Assembly: GCA_026874595.1 (NCBI GenBank)
Contig: CM049307.1
Location: 48,397,678 to 48,461,677 of the forward strand
Length of the DNA: 64,000 nucleotides
Direction: 5' to 3'
Origin: Sipunculus nudus
Taxonomy: Eukaryota; Annelida; Sipuncula; Golfingiida; Sipunculidae
A program made the position numbers and the translations under genes. Below the pieces are notes generated by a model. It did no database searches. It was given only the letters and a program-made list of their open reading frames with translations, and was not told the DNA's origin. The number at the start of each line of letters is the position of its first letter. Positions within the stretch are counted from its first letter, which is position 1. Shown here in pieces: positions 22,207 to 35,765 of the stretch.

Positions 22207-24104
22207 AAGAGACAGACAGAGGTCTTGGTAGGCATTCTTGAACCTTAATATTTTCAAGTCCATTCTTGCTCTTTAAATAAAGTCTCCTTTTTAAATCCTG
22301 CATCCTACAGTGCTGATGTTTAAAAAAAACGACACGGACACCACCTTTATTGCCTTTGCAGACAAGGCCCTGCGTGGAGTAAGGCTGTGATAGCATCATT
22401 TCCACAAAAAAATACTTGATTGGTCTGAGGTTTCTGGGATACAGAACGTGCGAACGTTACCGTCGTACTAACACCGGAGAGCCCATATATTTTATCGAGA
22501 CATTTCCAGGCCCCAAAATGGGAAAAAAACTACAGAGAGTAGAATTTTAACTGCGAACACGGGCACATTATACGTACGGCTAATAAATAATAAAATCTAT
22601 ATTCTCTAACCAGCTATTCTTTGCACGGGGATTATGATTCTTTGAACTCTTTCATCTCATAATGAAATAAAACTTTATGAGAAAGACAGAGTGGACTCGC
22701 CGGCTTGAAGGAGTGTTAATACCACCATATATAGCACACGAATGACCTTACCATTCATAGACAGTACTAGGAAAAATTGGCAATACACATAAAATATACG
22801 ACTTTAGAGAGGGGATATAACTATATAATTTTTTTTCACTGATACCTATATTTTAATTAACAACATTTCTATATCATTTACATATGTATGATTCTGTAAT
22901 TGTGTACATTAATGTAAGACACACTGTGGGGAATTGTCGATGATTGTAATCTGACTCGCAGTTTAAGATCTGATTTTGTGCTTCATTCCAATGTGTGCAA
23001 AACTAAACTTCATATAGTCCGCAGTGAGAAGAAAATCGCAAAATTCCTTTCATCAATGTCCGTGCTGCAGAGGCGTAGCAAGGATTGAAGGAAATATTTG
23101 GCAAAGGCAAAAAAAAAATAATTTATATCTTCTTTAAAAAGGAAAATAAACTCGATATTAAAATTTTAAGAATCCACAATTGAACGGAAACCCTGAAATC
23201 ATAGTTGTGAATACTCTTCCACCATAAAGTTCCAAATCGCTACCCCGGATATTCCTATATCATCATTGACACTGACTATTCTTGTGGATGCTGGATCTGA
23301 TAATAACTCAAAACTAAATAATGTAACCTTACACCTAGCTCATATGTAAAAGGCTCATATCAGAAGCGATTGCATAGCCCTAATAGCCATGTTGATATAT
23401 TATTACGTCCAACCGCCATAGAGAGAACGAGCTACACTCCATACTCACTTGTGTTATAAACGTTATATTCGTTCAATCCAACGCAATGGCACAGAGCATT
23501 CAGAGCTGGTGTTGCGGATTTCAAACTTGGATGCATAATGCGATAATGAAGATTCAGCCAACCCCCCAGCAGCTATCATGGAAAACCCTTATAAATCAAG
23601 CAGTGGTTAAGTGAAATGAGTTGTAGAACGAATGTAAAACGATTAGTGTAAGGGTATTGTAAGTTTTGTTCTTTATCATTTGAGGAAGTTCAAAAACAAC
23701 CGCCCGATCATGAATTCAGGTAAGAAACGGCCCTTCAAATTAGCCAATTTTGAAAAGGAGTGATTACGTGGGAACCTGACCCACTTGGTTAGATACCATT
23801 ACGTAACCTATAGGTGGAGGCTCTGGACTACATTGGTTTGTTTCCGAGGTGATTACATTCCTTTCAACGTTAAGGATCCATATGGAATTTTCTTTTCATT
23901 TAACTAGTCAATCCATAATTATTATTTTTATCTTTAATTTATATTTAAATAACTTGAATATTTTATGGACTTAACCGCATCAATGATTTAGAGTTGTCTT
24001 AACCAAGTGCGTACATTTGCTCATCTGTAAAAAAATTCAAGTCATCGTTAGGACTTAATGATAGGGTGACAGCACAAACATCCTTTCATTTTACCCAGAT
24101 GTTG
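22207..24104. other. Unique stretch, nothing recognised
   Basis: No repeat family, exon or RNA gene seen. Mixed composition near 23.2-23.9 kb without longer open frames. Confidence 0.5.
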
Positions 24105-24370
24105 ACTTAGCCCGGTACCTACCGCACCTTGGGACACTGGGTGTGTTATCGTGCCCATGACCGGGTAATGCCACGGAGGAATCCCCGAAAGGCGTACTCA
24201 GTTTTTAGTGAAACACACTCTGGGTCATGGCCTTCCCATTTAGCCTGCAGGCAGCTTACCCTGGTTTGGGACCGACGATAAAACACTCTCGCTTCACCTC
24301 GGGTGAGATTCGAACTTACTACCCCGAAGCTTTGTGTCCTGTGCTTTACAAATTAACCACAAAAGCCGGT
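24105..24370 (-). mobile_element. tRNA-derived SINE (family B), copy 1
   Basis: Read on the minus strand, it starts with a tRNA-like head. A box-A-like GTGGTTAATTTGTAAAGCA (about 24345-24362) is followed by a box-B-like AAGTTCGAATCTCAC (about 24303-24317). A tRNA-unrelated body then contains AGGTAAGCTGCCTGCAGGC and matches the copy at 35527-35765 in phrase order. In plus-strand order the shared phrases are GGCGTACTC/GACGTACTC, TAGCCTGCAGGCAGC/AAGCCTGCAGAGCGC, and TCACC-type ending in AAGCCGGTG. Box A to box B spacing suits a polymerase III promoter; whether it is transcribed is unknown. Confidence 0.72.
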
Positions 24371-24822
24371 GCATGTTTCACACTAAGACAACATCGATCA
24401 GAATACAACGTCAAACCATTAATGCCTTGTTCACAGTGTTAATCACATGAAAAAATGGGAATACCTCTAGCATCAGTGTTACCAGTGTATACTTTTAAAT
24501 GAAGACCACCTCCAAAATCAATGTACATCTTGAAATATGAAAAGCCTTCGGTGTGAGTATGTTTACAAAAGAAAGGAAACCATCTGGATCGATATCCATT
24601 TCTATATTTAGATAGACCTAAGGTATCCACAGAATTGACTTTCTTCATTTGTTTTACTAAATTACAATCTATGGTGGCATAAAGAACATATGGAAATATC
24701 TATATCCATATATGTATCGTAAATCACGCTACAACAGCAGAACGATGAATAAGGATTTAAAAATGTTCAATCGGAAGGCAAGACTGCTTTCCCCAAACAG
24801 ACATTTCAACGAGACAAATCTA

Positions 24823-24826
<4 letters not shown>
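24371..24826. other. Unique stretch between SINE and microsatellite
   Basis: Nothing recognised. A 69-codon minus-strand frame (24439-24648) has no domain. Confidence 0.4.

Positions 24827-24912
<86 letters not shown>
24827..24912. repeat. (AT)n(GT)n compound microsatellite
   Basis: About 25 AT units pass into about 18 GT units. A GTTTAAATTTAAATT phrase follows. Confidence 0.97.
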
Positions 24913-24914
<2 letters not shown>

Positions 24915-26108
24915 AAATTTAAATTATACAAAGTCTCATAAATTCAAATGAGACTTTCCTGAATATACTGAATAGCCTAAACTGAGGACCGCTCAGTTAC
25001 TTAATCGGACCCGTCCCCGTTCTAGTTTCTGTCGGACTATTTATCAGAACTGAAGACGTTTTCCCCTTGGAATGCATTATTGTAAGAAATGGTCGGTAGG
25101 TGGCACTGCCATCTGAATGAGGCTGTGAACACAACAGACAACCGGGATGCCTGGTTGGAGTTTACGGAACGGTGGCTTTTATTCACAAAATTTTGGATGA
25201 ACCGTATCTTGCAGTATTTTATGAAAAAAAAACATGAAAGAACCCAAGATTAATTCAAGAAACACTTCAGCGAAACCTCGATCTTCAGCAGGTGTTCTGT
25301 TTTGTTTTAAGGCAAGCACTGTGAAGTCCAATGGTTGTTCTTGCCATGTGCGTTTGCTGTGGTCAGTGTAGGTAACTTTCTACAAGTATTCCCAAAAATT
25401 AGCGATAAATGAAATTAAATCTATATTGATTTTTGAAAAATTAACAGTATTAGTTAATCAGATTATGTGGCTTCGTGAATTTACATCGCAGTCGAACAGT
25501 CCTTGGATCAATCCGCTTAACATATTAATCTGGACAAAAACCGGGGTAATAAATCAATTATACCTTCGGACAGGGTAGATCCATCTTTAAAATGAATGCC
25601 CAGGGAACTTAATTACTATTAATTGGTATGCACCAACTGGTCGTAATTTATATTAAATAATGCCACTCTGTGGTTAGATTCCTGAGCGCACTTATATGGC
25701 CCTGACGTGAATACAAAACTGCTCTTAGTCCCGTACTATAGTTTTCATAAAACACTGAAACATGATCTATTAGTAGGTAGAGCTAAATAACGCATGGATA
25801 GTAATCAGATTAGATTACTTAACTGGCCATGTTTAACTAGCTAGGCATGTATGTGCATCATACGTTTTATACAAAATGATAAGGACCTCATCATAGAATA
25901 TTAAAGGTGATTGCAGAGCTTAATAAAAGGCGGATCAGTGGGTGTATACCGATAACTGATGCCATAGTCATGCAATAAAGGGACTGGGTTTGTTGATGAA
26001 CTTCCGGTTCATAATACATTAACGACTTGCCAATTAAATATATTATAACATCATTTTTCCATAGATCCACATTTCAAAGAGGTATATATACCTGGCAAAA
26101 CCTTAGAG
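24913..26108. other. Unique stretch, nothing recognised
   Basis: AT-rich; no long open frame and no repeat copies noticed. Confidence 0.5.
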
Positions 26109-26109
26109 G

Positions 26110-26132
26110 ATATATATATAAATAAATAAATA

Positions 26133-26186
<54 letters not shown>
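26110..26186. repeat. (TA)n microsatellite with AAAT interruptions
   Basis: TA units broken by an AAATAAATAAAT segment near 26121-26132 and by single AAAT steps, then about 20 clean AT units. Confidence 0.96.
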
Positions 26187-29100
26187 CAAATTACTCTGGG
26201 TAGTCAGATGCAGATTGGATTTGAGGGCAGTATTCCTTCGTTTGTGTTAGTCGTTTTGTTTGCTTTCTTCCTCCCTGCGTGCCTGAGGCAAAACATTAAT
26301 AAATACGTAAGGGTACTATGGAAGTATTGTTGTAAACTCGCTTTGGGGACTTACTAATATATGTTTTAGCGGTTAAGTTATTTTCAAAAAGATGAACTTT
26401 AAATAAGTGTTAAGAATGTTCTCAAGTTTGGCCATATGCTTTATGCATACATTCTCTTTAGTTAGCCAGACAAGTTGGCAAGCTTGTTTACCAGCAACGC
26501 CTGCTTTTGATCAAGCACCCCATAAGATGAAACACAGCGTTCTCATCGTTAAATGCCATTAAAAATACATGTCGATGTCTTTCATATGGTTTAATGTAGG
26601 GTAAACCACGAGCAGACCAATAGCGTCGATTCACCCATATCGTGTGCATATCCTATATAATGGAGTCACCAGGTTTCTTGTCGCGTTAATTAAAGAAGGG
26701 CATAGCAATAAAAAAAACTAACCTGATAATTGGCACTTGGGCCAAGAAAACCCACGACAGGATATGACAAAGGCAGAACATGTTTTCCAATAAAAGGAAA
26801 ATAAAAATTGGGCATAAACAAAGGTTGAAAAAAGGGATTCCGGAAATTAAAAGTAACAACATTGGCTTCTTCGTCTGGTAAACAGTTTTACAAATAACTT
26901 TAGCGAAGAATGCCATACAAACGTGCCTTTATAATGTTTCCCTTTTGAAGATTTCCTTGAAATATTCCCTTTGCCTTAAGTAGGCTCTGCTTATCTAGGT
27001 GCTTCGGTATCCGCAGTCTTGTGTAAAGAAAGTTTTATATAAAATTAATGTGTTTTTGCTGTCGTATCACGTCAGAAAGACGGGAGAAGGTGCTTGAAGC
27101 ACAAGCCAGCTTAGCTCCAGAAGATGATCCATCGATAGGAAACTATGGGAATCATGGTTGAATCATGTGTATGCAACATTTTAACCAAATTTGTCTACAA
27201 AGAACCCTTACGGATTAGACATTTTTTGGCCGTGGCCAGCATTTGTTTGTCGAATAAATCCATTTCCAAACTTAACCGGGAAAACTAAACTAAATAAGCT
27301 GCAATTAAAGCAAAGCATCTGAGGTCTGAGCAGAATTTGTTAAAATAAATATTAACACGCAGAAAATAACCAGTTTTTTTCTCTCACCTATATATATGAC
27401 TTGACTATATACCACTTTTGTTACGGTGAGGTGCCTGCACACAGAGGCCTTCCTGTAAATATAACGGTCGTCTAGTGTTTCCCCCCTCTATAATACGTTC
27501 TTAACCCTAAACAAATATGGAACTAAGGTAGTATCCCTGGCAAAATCTCCTAAATTTAAAATCAACCCAAATGCTGTTTTAAATGTATATTAGACACCAT
27601 AAACTCATTAACAAATGGAATTTGAACATTTTTGAAAATTTTTAAATGTTACACAATTTTAAACATCCACTAACAGGAAATAACTTTTTAATAGGCTAAT
27701 ATCAAAATGCACGACGCTATATCAAAAACATTTTTTGTTTTTCCTGTATCATGTTTCTTTCTAACATAAATTTGAATTTTTAATTTTTTATTTTAATTTT
27801 AAAACATGAAACATATGCATGTTAATGATTTAATGGTGAACACCATCTGTAAACATCTCTAAATCTGTTGGAGATGCAATTTTTCCAACATAACAGTTAA
27901 TAATTCATATTTATTTTTCAGGCACCATGTAACTTAGCAAATGTAACAGTTTTCAAACTCCGGGGACGTATCAAGAAACTGAACCAGGTCAGATAGTGAA
28001 AATACAAACGTATAACCATAGCGGTTCACTTTGAAGTTTGACAAAAGGTTGTGTGGTTTCCTAAAACAGTTCTGCCTATTCTATCTTGTCTAAATAAGAA
28101 AGAATAGTTTTTATACACTGGGGTTCTCCGGTGGGTATGTTATAAAAGTTAACGTTCTATCTTTAAAAAAAACCAGAATGTTTATGGTTGTCTTAGCGAA
28201 TAGCCTGGGAAATAATCTTTCATGATTTATTAATATATGTCATCTTTAGTCCCCTCTACTCATTTTCCGTCAGGGAAACGAGACCTTTCGGCAAAATTTC
28301 CGGCGGGAAATTTGGGTCGACCAGGGTTCGTTTTCTTATCCAGCGGCATCTTGGAGGAACCAATACTGTACTCCCAGCATGAAATATGCATTTGTGTATT
28401 TTTGCAGTCCATATTCCAAGATGGGAAACAGGCCATCAGCTCACAGATGACTGTCTTTGGCTTCACACGAATGTATACAGGCAAAAATGGAATCATCTGC
28501 CTAGAGAAGCTACACCCTTATATAATGAAGTGTACATTTTTTATCTTGTAAACCACCAATTTAATATTAACTGACGATGGTTTGAGTCACTAAGTGAATG
28601 GAAGACTATGAAAAGGGAATTGTGTTGAAAGATAGGATGCTACAACGTGAACGATGTACTTTGTATCAAGCTCATGTCTGAAGTTCCGGAAGTTCTCCCG
28701 ATGTGCTTACCATAAAGAACATGATAATACCTGTATGGGTACTCAGACCTGAATGCTGATGCGGAATTTAGCTTATTTCTGGTATTTTAAGGAAACCTAC
28801 GAGGTCAGCTTGCATCAAACATTAACAATGTTTTCATAACATATTGTGACACCACTATGCCCCTACAAAAACACAGGCACCGCGCGTCAGTTTGGAATAC
28901 CCGCAGGCTTCATTTCGGAGGAGCTCGAGTCCCTCGAACATTTCTTTCAAGAAAATAAAATGATAAATATAAATAACATTTCTACTTATTATGTTGTGCT
29001 TTTTGATTTCTGAAACAAGTTTATGAGAAACCAATCTTTTCTGGTCTATAATCTCTTTGTGTATGGTCCCATAAGGTTTACTCAACTTAAATTATATTCA

Positions 29101-31235
29101 GGTTTGTAGGATACAAAACCCATTCATTCATATCAATTTATCCAGAAATTTCTTTGTTGAAATTAAACTTTCCATGCTGCGCTCAACTGCCAAGTCTTGG
29201 AAACGTTTCGTACATTCCGTTTTTTCTAATTTAAAGGAATGTGTCACTGAAAACCATACACATCATTACCTTATGTAGAATAAAATATTTTGTCTTTCTC
29301 GAAAAGTATTAATGAGGTGTCATTTTTACTTTTGCTAATTAGGTTTTAGAATAGTTACCAGCCTGACATTTAAATTATCCATCAGCTGTCATTCTTGAAA
29401 ATGGTCGTTTCATCAGTCGTTGTGAGGGGACTAATACACGTTGTGAAATGATGTGATGTAATATAAACCGTCGAAACAAAAGTGGTCCCATAATTTCCTT
29501 TGATGCTAAAATATACCAGATCGACCCGAGGCCTTGTTTTGAAACATAGATACATACAGATGATAAAATATAACTAATAATAATAAATATTCCTAAAATA
29601 TATATGTATAAATACAATATTTTGCACGATATCAATGTAAATGTTTCATAAATCTAATATTATTTCAAAAATCCCTCCGTTACTATTACATCATATCCAT
29701 GTTTAACATTTTATTAGTGTTATCGTTTATACTGCATTATAAAATAAATAACGTTTCCGTACTGACATCATAGTTTGGTTATTATGGTCACTTTAGGCCT
29801 TGAGGGTTCATCCTATTGGCCTTGGTTGCTGAGAAAATGGGAAGGGAACAGTCCATAGGAGGACTCACCCCCCCCCCCGGGTAAGGGCACCCACTCAAAA
29901 TCTCCAGACAACTCCCTCCCCCTCCTCCCAAAACACGACAAAATCCCTCTCCTAGAATATCATAATTTTCATCACTCCCATCATATTTACATAATACGAA
30001 AATAATCTTTTCTCAGTTAACAGCACAATATTGTTCATAATTTACATCTGATTCTAAAAATATGGGTGAACAGTTATTACATTTCAATGAGGCCACTGGC
30101 CTATGCAAAATCCTAAATGTATACCCAACGTGAGATGTATAATTGAAAGTTTATTGGGGGTAATATGATGAAAGCATAAACTTATTGAAAGAATTATCTT
30201 GATTGTTATATTAAAAGGTGAGGGTGACAAAAGGTACTTTGTCCCTCAACCTTAAAAAAACCTTTCACCTGGAATCTCCTAGAGAATGCCTGATACAAGC
30301 ACCAGGACTGGAAATATACCACATATCAGCGTCAAACAAACGTGGCAAAAAGGTTATAAATTATTACTCCTGACAAACTAAAAATAAGTATTATTTATCC
30401 TTAATACACATCTTTTAAAATTCTACATACAACATTAACAAAACAATTAAGTAAACTCACGCACACAAATGATCAATTCAATACTCGACCATATTAACTG
30501 CATGATCAGTTCTAACCTTGACATTTTAAGGTAATTGGAATTAACTACTGTTTGTAAAAACGACTCTCCATGTTAGAAGCAGAGTAATCAAAAGAAAATA
30601 GACTCACCCAGTGATAATTCCGGAACTACAAAAAACACATTATGTCGCAAACACGTTTAAGGCCCCTGTGGCAAGGGTCCACTCAACCATGTGGCCTTCA
30701 CTTTACCTTACTACTACTAAAGTAAGCAAGATCTGCGTCACGTGGTACCACCTTCAGCGAAATGTTTATTTGATGCCACAGGGAATTGAAACGTCTTTCA
30801 ACCAACACGCCTAGCACGTGCGTGCGTTGACTTTGTTCGTTAGTTTTTGTCGATAAATCATGAGACCCTCTTCCGGTTAGGTTGTCACTTCCGGAAGTCT
30901 GTTCTCGGCATGACTGATATGAAAATCAATCATGCTCCTGATACTTTTGTAACAATTGAGTGTATGTCCGGATAGGATCTTCCTGTAGAAATTGTTAAAC
31001 ACTTTAAGTAGCGTACATATCAGACGATTGTGTATATCATTCCTTGTACAGCTAACAGCTAGCTGAGTACCTGTGCTTCTAATGTGAACGTCCTTACGTC
31101 TCACACAGACGTTAACTATTTATCTGTAAGACTGAAACATGTTTTTACCTGATAAAGCGATGCATGACTATTTCTTGTAGGGCTTCATACAGAAAACTTC
31201 AATTGTATACCGTCCTACCTTGAAAGCCCATACTT
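26187..31235. other. Long unique stretch with a C11 run
   Basis: C11 at 29868-29878. Overlapping frames at 28237-28574 on both strands and a hydrophobic 76-codon minus frame at 26686-26916 have no recognisable domain. AT-rich blocks with AAATTTTTAAA steps at about 27.6-27.8 kb. No repeat families noticed. Confidence 0.5.
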
Positions 31236-31237
31236 CA

Positions 31238-31830
31238 CCTGATTGACAGTAACATAATTAAGTTCTGCCAGACAATAACCCTAATCAAATTTTGGCGGAG
31301 AACTTTATTTTCTAGGCTTTTTGTCATGACGTTGTCGGCTTCAGCAACAGTTCACATGGAGACCACTTTATCAAATCTGCAGTAACAAAGGCGGGGAGAA
31401 ATGAAATATTCTATCCGCAGCGCAGGAACTGGATCAACTTAATATCTTTCGAAGGTAATAAACCGAGCGGGGGAATTTAACATTAATGAGCAGCTACACT
31501 TACCCGCTACCTGCATGAATATTTATTATTCCTGAGTAGGAGGAGGAAAAGTAAAAACACGTGATCGTCGAATGAAATATGATATATTACGGTTTCATTC
31601 GATTCTCAGCGGCAGGAAACACTTTTATTAACGTCAAAGCATGCACCAGTGCGACAGCCACCCACGGTGGGTTCACTCACTTCGTGTCCAGAGGCTTTCT
31701 GCAATGTCTTATGATTCGTCTTGTAATTCTTTTGCAATCTCAAGTGTCGCCTTGACGTGATGGGCGGATGCAGAGATGCCGCGGCGGAGATGAGGATGAT
31801 ATAATCACATTAATTACACTTATTCACTGA
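31238..31830. promoter_or_regulatory. Candidate enhancer with a perfect PBX-MEIS type site
   Basis: TGATTGACAG at 31240-31249 is the textbook composite site for PBX with MEIS/PREP TALE homeodomain proteins. Within the next 590 bp lie AACATTAATGAGCAGC (about 31479), TGCATGAATATTTATT (about 31513), an E-box CACGTG (31558-31563), AACAAAGGCG (SOX/TCF-like, about 31384), CCTTGACGTGATGG (about 31750) and CACATTAATTACAC (about 31806). The segment has no open frame and more even composition than its flanks. Function is inferred from the motifs only. Confidence 0.42.
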
Positions 31831-32558
31831 TAACCTATAATGGGGCTCGGTATTTGCGCTTTGCAATTCATTATTTGATTGTTCAAGATGAAAACCAAAC
31901 ATGAGGATATTTTTCTTAATTTCTCTTAAATTTATCTTAATGCATCGCTTTCTCTGAAGAAAGAAAACGATTCCGTCCTTGCCTGTTTCACAACCATTCA
32001 AGGACTTACTTTATTTGTGTAAAAAGTGTTGTTGAACGAAAACTGGCTGTGTTGTAACACCTGCCAGCACAATACTAAATCTTTTGGAGATATTGATGCA
32101 GCATTTATCTTATCTAGATGGCAATCTAACAGTTATTGCGTATTTCTTTTTTAAAGAATCGTTCTAAAACTAGCAGTGAAAACTCATTAGTCAAGCAGTA
32201 GTTTGCAGAAGTTAGACACTGCAGCTGACAAAGTAGATAACAACAAGTGAGTTTTAAAAACAACATGTTAAACACATTATCCAACACTGCTCATTTACAT
32301 AATTTCAAGGCAATGGTAGCTGATGATTCCATGATCGGATAATGGACGCTTGTGAAGGAGTGGAAAGGAATCTGACGCTCTGCTGTCAGAATTTAATGTA
32401 ACGGTACTCATATAATGAAACGTTATCAAATATTATTTTTAAAAAATTTTAAAGTTAGATTCTAAATTATACGAATAATCTTTAAAAAATATTTAATTCA
32501 GGAACGTTATTCATTCTCAGTGGACTGCAAATTTAAACGGATTAGGCCAAATAAAAAT
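31831..32558. other. Unique stretch, nothing recognised
   Basis: A 63-codon minus frame (31810-32001) shows no domain. Sequence is AT-rich with AAAAAATTTT steps near 32440. Confidence 0.45.
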
Positions 32559-32872
32559 AAGGTTTGGTTCTCGGGCACTTTTTTTTCAGAAATCAATGCG
32601 GGCGGGCGATTTTTTTTACCTTTTTTTGTATCTTTCGATAAAATTGTCATATGATCAGGGATAGCATGAATATTACAGTTTTTTTTGGCTAAGCAACTAA
32701 AAGCCTACAAAACAAAGGAATTGTTTTTATCAAAATTGTATTATTTTTTCTTCTTGAAAGAAATGTTCGAGTGGCTGGAGCTCAATATTGGTTAGTTTCT
32801 ATTGAATCAAAATAAAAAGTGGTGATGCGAGGGTTTAAAATTAATGCGGGAGGTGCCTGAGAACCATACCTT
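32559..32872. mobile_element. Dispersed element (family D), copy 1, with inverted ends
   Basis: AAGGTTTGGTTCTCGGGCAC at 32559-32578 and the reverse complement of 32853-32872 agree at 18 of 20 positions, so the block has inverted ends. The right half (32700-32872) matches the block at the right edge of the window (63780-63967). Shared phrases are CAAAATTGTATT, AGAAATGTYCGAG, GTTTCTA, GGGTTTAAAATT and ATGCGGG then GTGCCTGAGAACCAT. A single AAAGCCTACAAAACAAAGG monomer (about 32700-32718) corresponds to the 52-bp unit amplified at the right edge. No transposase frame; class uncertain. Confidence 0.65.
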
Positions 32873-33154
32873 TTTTTTGGACTTACTTTAACCAGTATAA
32901 GCACTGGCAATGGAAGAAAAAAACATAAATATATGTTAATGGAAACATTTAACAGAGAACACAAAATATTATGTTTATTAACTTTAGAAGGGGCATATGT
33001 CTGAAACAGAATGCTTTTTTCCTATTACTTTTACTTTACAAAAGCTTCAAAGATGAAAGGTCTATTTGGCAAATGCTCGATAATTTCATCAAAATGACCA
33101 AGTAGCCTGCTTTTATCCTCGCTCTGATCACCTCAAACGATAGACATATCAAAA
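32873..33154. other. Spacer between two family D copies
   Basis: No recognised structure. AT-rich with a few T runs. Confidence 0.4.
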
Positions 33155-33247
33155 GGAAAACATATCAAAATTGTATTATTCTATCCTCTTGAAAACTGAA
33201 AATAAAAAAAATGACGCGGGCGGTGCCTGAGAACCATGCCTTTTATT
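33155..33247 (+). mobile_element. Dispersed element (family D), copy 2, truncated
   Basis: CATATCAAAATTGTATTATTCT leads into CTTGAAA, then directly into AAAATGACGCGGGCGGTGCC and TGAGAACCATGCC. The middle part present in copies 1 and 3 is missing, so this is an internally deleted copy. A GGCCTGAGAGGGCC near-palindrome follows at about 33256-33269. Confidence 0.7.
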
Positions 33248-33269
33248 TTTGTTTGGCCTGAGAGGGCCT

Positions 33270-35526
33270 ACTTATATCGGAGGGGAAAGAATGCCGCTAA
33301 CTCTAACCAGTACGTTTATGTAAGCACAAAATCTGACTTCAACCAAGATGGACTAATAGTGTGGAATAAATTTGAATTATATCTCTAATAATTTTATAAA
33401 ACATCTTTCCTACCACCGGGTGGAACAACTTTTCACTTTTTAACTGGATGTTACTTCAATATGTATTTCGGGGAGACTATAATATTTCAAAATTTGAAAT
33501 TGTTATTTGCCCGATGTTTGTTGATTATTAAGACCGTCTAGAACATATTTTGATGGTATTTTTTGTAAAAATATCATTGCAATATGTTATATTCAATGTT
33601 TTATGTTTGCGTCGTGCCAGTATTCAAGTATTGAAAGAAATAAACGTAACTCATGAATATAATTTTGAATGATGTTCATGATGAGCAAAAGCTCAATTTA
33701 ACGACTTTATTGCCAGTAGGGATCTACTAAAATAATATTGAAAGACAGTTTTAAGCAGGCCAATGAGACAACTACCTGCTGGCGTATAATGATTAAGCAA
33801 CCTGTCAAGTCGAGGCTCGGTACGACGCTTCTTATTTCTCACAGCTACAGTATATCTCTGACACGAGGGTATTTTTCGAAACGGTATACCTCACTGATGT
33901 TTACAAGATATCGGTGATCCGTCCTGCATGCATGTAAAAACGTATTTATATAATTTAAAGAAAGAACTGGTTATGGTATCAAAAATATAGAACCGGTGGT
34001 CACAAAAAAACTATGAGGATGATTTAAGCTTCTTTATTTAATAAATTCTTATACAAATGACGATGAATTTGTGATTATTCAAATTCGATAATCCATAAAT
34101 GTGTTAAACTTTCTCGTTGCATGTAAATAATAAAAGCAAGCATAATTGAAACAAATCCTTAGAAACACTGTTAGAAATAGCGATATATTGCAATGGCTTT
34201 GTTGTGTTGTTGTATATACAAAAATGGGAATTACACTGGTCACGTTATCGAAAAATGGTATGACAATCGTCACTCTTCGAGGTAAAAGTACGAGTGAAAA
34301 TGGCCGACGTTAATGCTATCCGTCCACTTTCATCAATATTTTGTTTATCCCATCTCCCTTCAGGAATCAAGAATTTGTTCACGGTGATTGTGTATTTTAG
34401 ATGGTTTTATCAATGGTCTATTTTACAATCTTTAACGCAAATTATAAACAAAAGTATATTCTGTAATATACAGGAGATGTAAACCTTTAGAAAAATAAGG
34501 ATTATATAATGAAAGGTGATGTTGTTTGATAGTTAATGTGCCTCATAAATTGAATTTATTCAGGCTCAAATTTTCATCTTCCGCAATAACGTTATGCAAG
34601 ACGTTGATGACGTCACCAAGAAAGCAAGTATTATTTTAGTATAAATTAGGTTGATGGATAGTCAAAATAAGGGAACCATGTTTAATTAGTGGGATGGTTG
34701 GTTAGACAGGTGACAGGGGGATGGGCCCAGTGATGCCTGTAATATCGCTCACCCGGTGAAAACATTGTGTCAAGTGCCTGTGCCCATGTTGACAAACAAA
34801 CAAAAAATGAGAATATAACCGTGGGTGTTTTCCTGCATACGTAATTGAGTTTAAAGGTCAATAATTGTTGGTAATGAATGTACATAAAGAATCTCTGGTC
34901 AATTACAAACCTCTGGTACATGTGATTCGCACCAGGTGTCCTCGTTGGACGTGTTGTGGTCATTTTGTCGGGCTCACCACAGGCTCACCACTTACTGTAA
35001 ACATGTGGATATAAAGAAAAGCGCATTTGGCTTATTGTTATAGGAGTTCCAAAGAATCATCATTGCTTTTAATTAATATATGTTAGATATCGGAATAGGT
35101 GTCTGTATTAATAACATAAAGAAATTAGAAAAAGAAACCTAGGTTTATGGCTGATCTTCAACCACATCCTGTAATATAGTATTAACCCACCAAGCCAGTT
35201 GTTAGTTTGTAAAACATGAGGAACAACGGTCATTTGAATAAATTTAAACTGAAATCGTCAAATCTCAGCTGAGGATATAGCTGGTCACTGGTTTGATCTC
35301 TCTGACACGTCAGAACCTTTTGTATAATTACACCCTCAGGATGGCATAATGTTTTCCCCTTGGTTTGTTGCGGTGTCTGTTGGATTTTAATGAAATTTTG
35401 TGGTGGGTTTGGGTAACACAATTATTTAAAGGGGAGCAGTGTACATGCATCTACAGACTTCCATTTCGGTTTGTGACAGGGCGGTAGCAAACTCTTCCTA
35501 TCTGAATTTTTTTATATCCTGGTGTC
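33270..35526. other. Unique stretch with a CRE palindrome
   Basis: Perfect TGACGTCA at 34608-34615, next to ACGTTATGCAAGACGTTGA. Frames at 34079-34482 and 34682-34963 have no domain. No repeat copies noticed. Confidence 0.45.
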
Positions 35527-35765
35527 AACCAGGCCCGATGTCTACTGCATCCCCATTGCTGGGTAAAAAAATTGAGGAACCCCCAAAGACGTACTCGTTT
35601 GTGAGAGATACACGGCGGTTGGGCACAATCGTCCCATTAAGCCTGCAGAGCGCTCACCCTGGGTGGAAGCCGACCGTGAAAATCTCACTGCCTCGCCTTA
35701 GATTTAAACTTATGACCTCCACACTGTGAGTCCTGTGCTCTACCCCTGAGCCTCAGAAGCCGGTG
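35527..35765 (-). mobile_element. tRNA-derived SINE (family B), copy 2
   Basis: On the minus strand the head reads TGAGGCTCAGGGGTAGAGCA (box A, about 35735-35754), then a box-B-like AAGTTTAAATCTAAGG (about 35697-35712), more decayed than in copy 1. The body shares phrase order with 24105-24370. The box A is a better fit to a tRNA than in copy 1, while box B is worse, so the two copies have decayed independently. Confidence 0.72.

Noticed and set aside
26686-26916. Hydrophobic 76-codon minus frame resembling a membrane segment
   Set aside because: Hydrophobic residues follow from T-rich DNA on that strand; no receptor motif is present.
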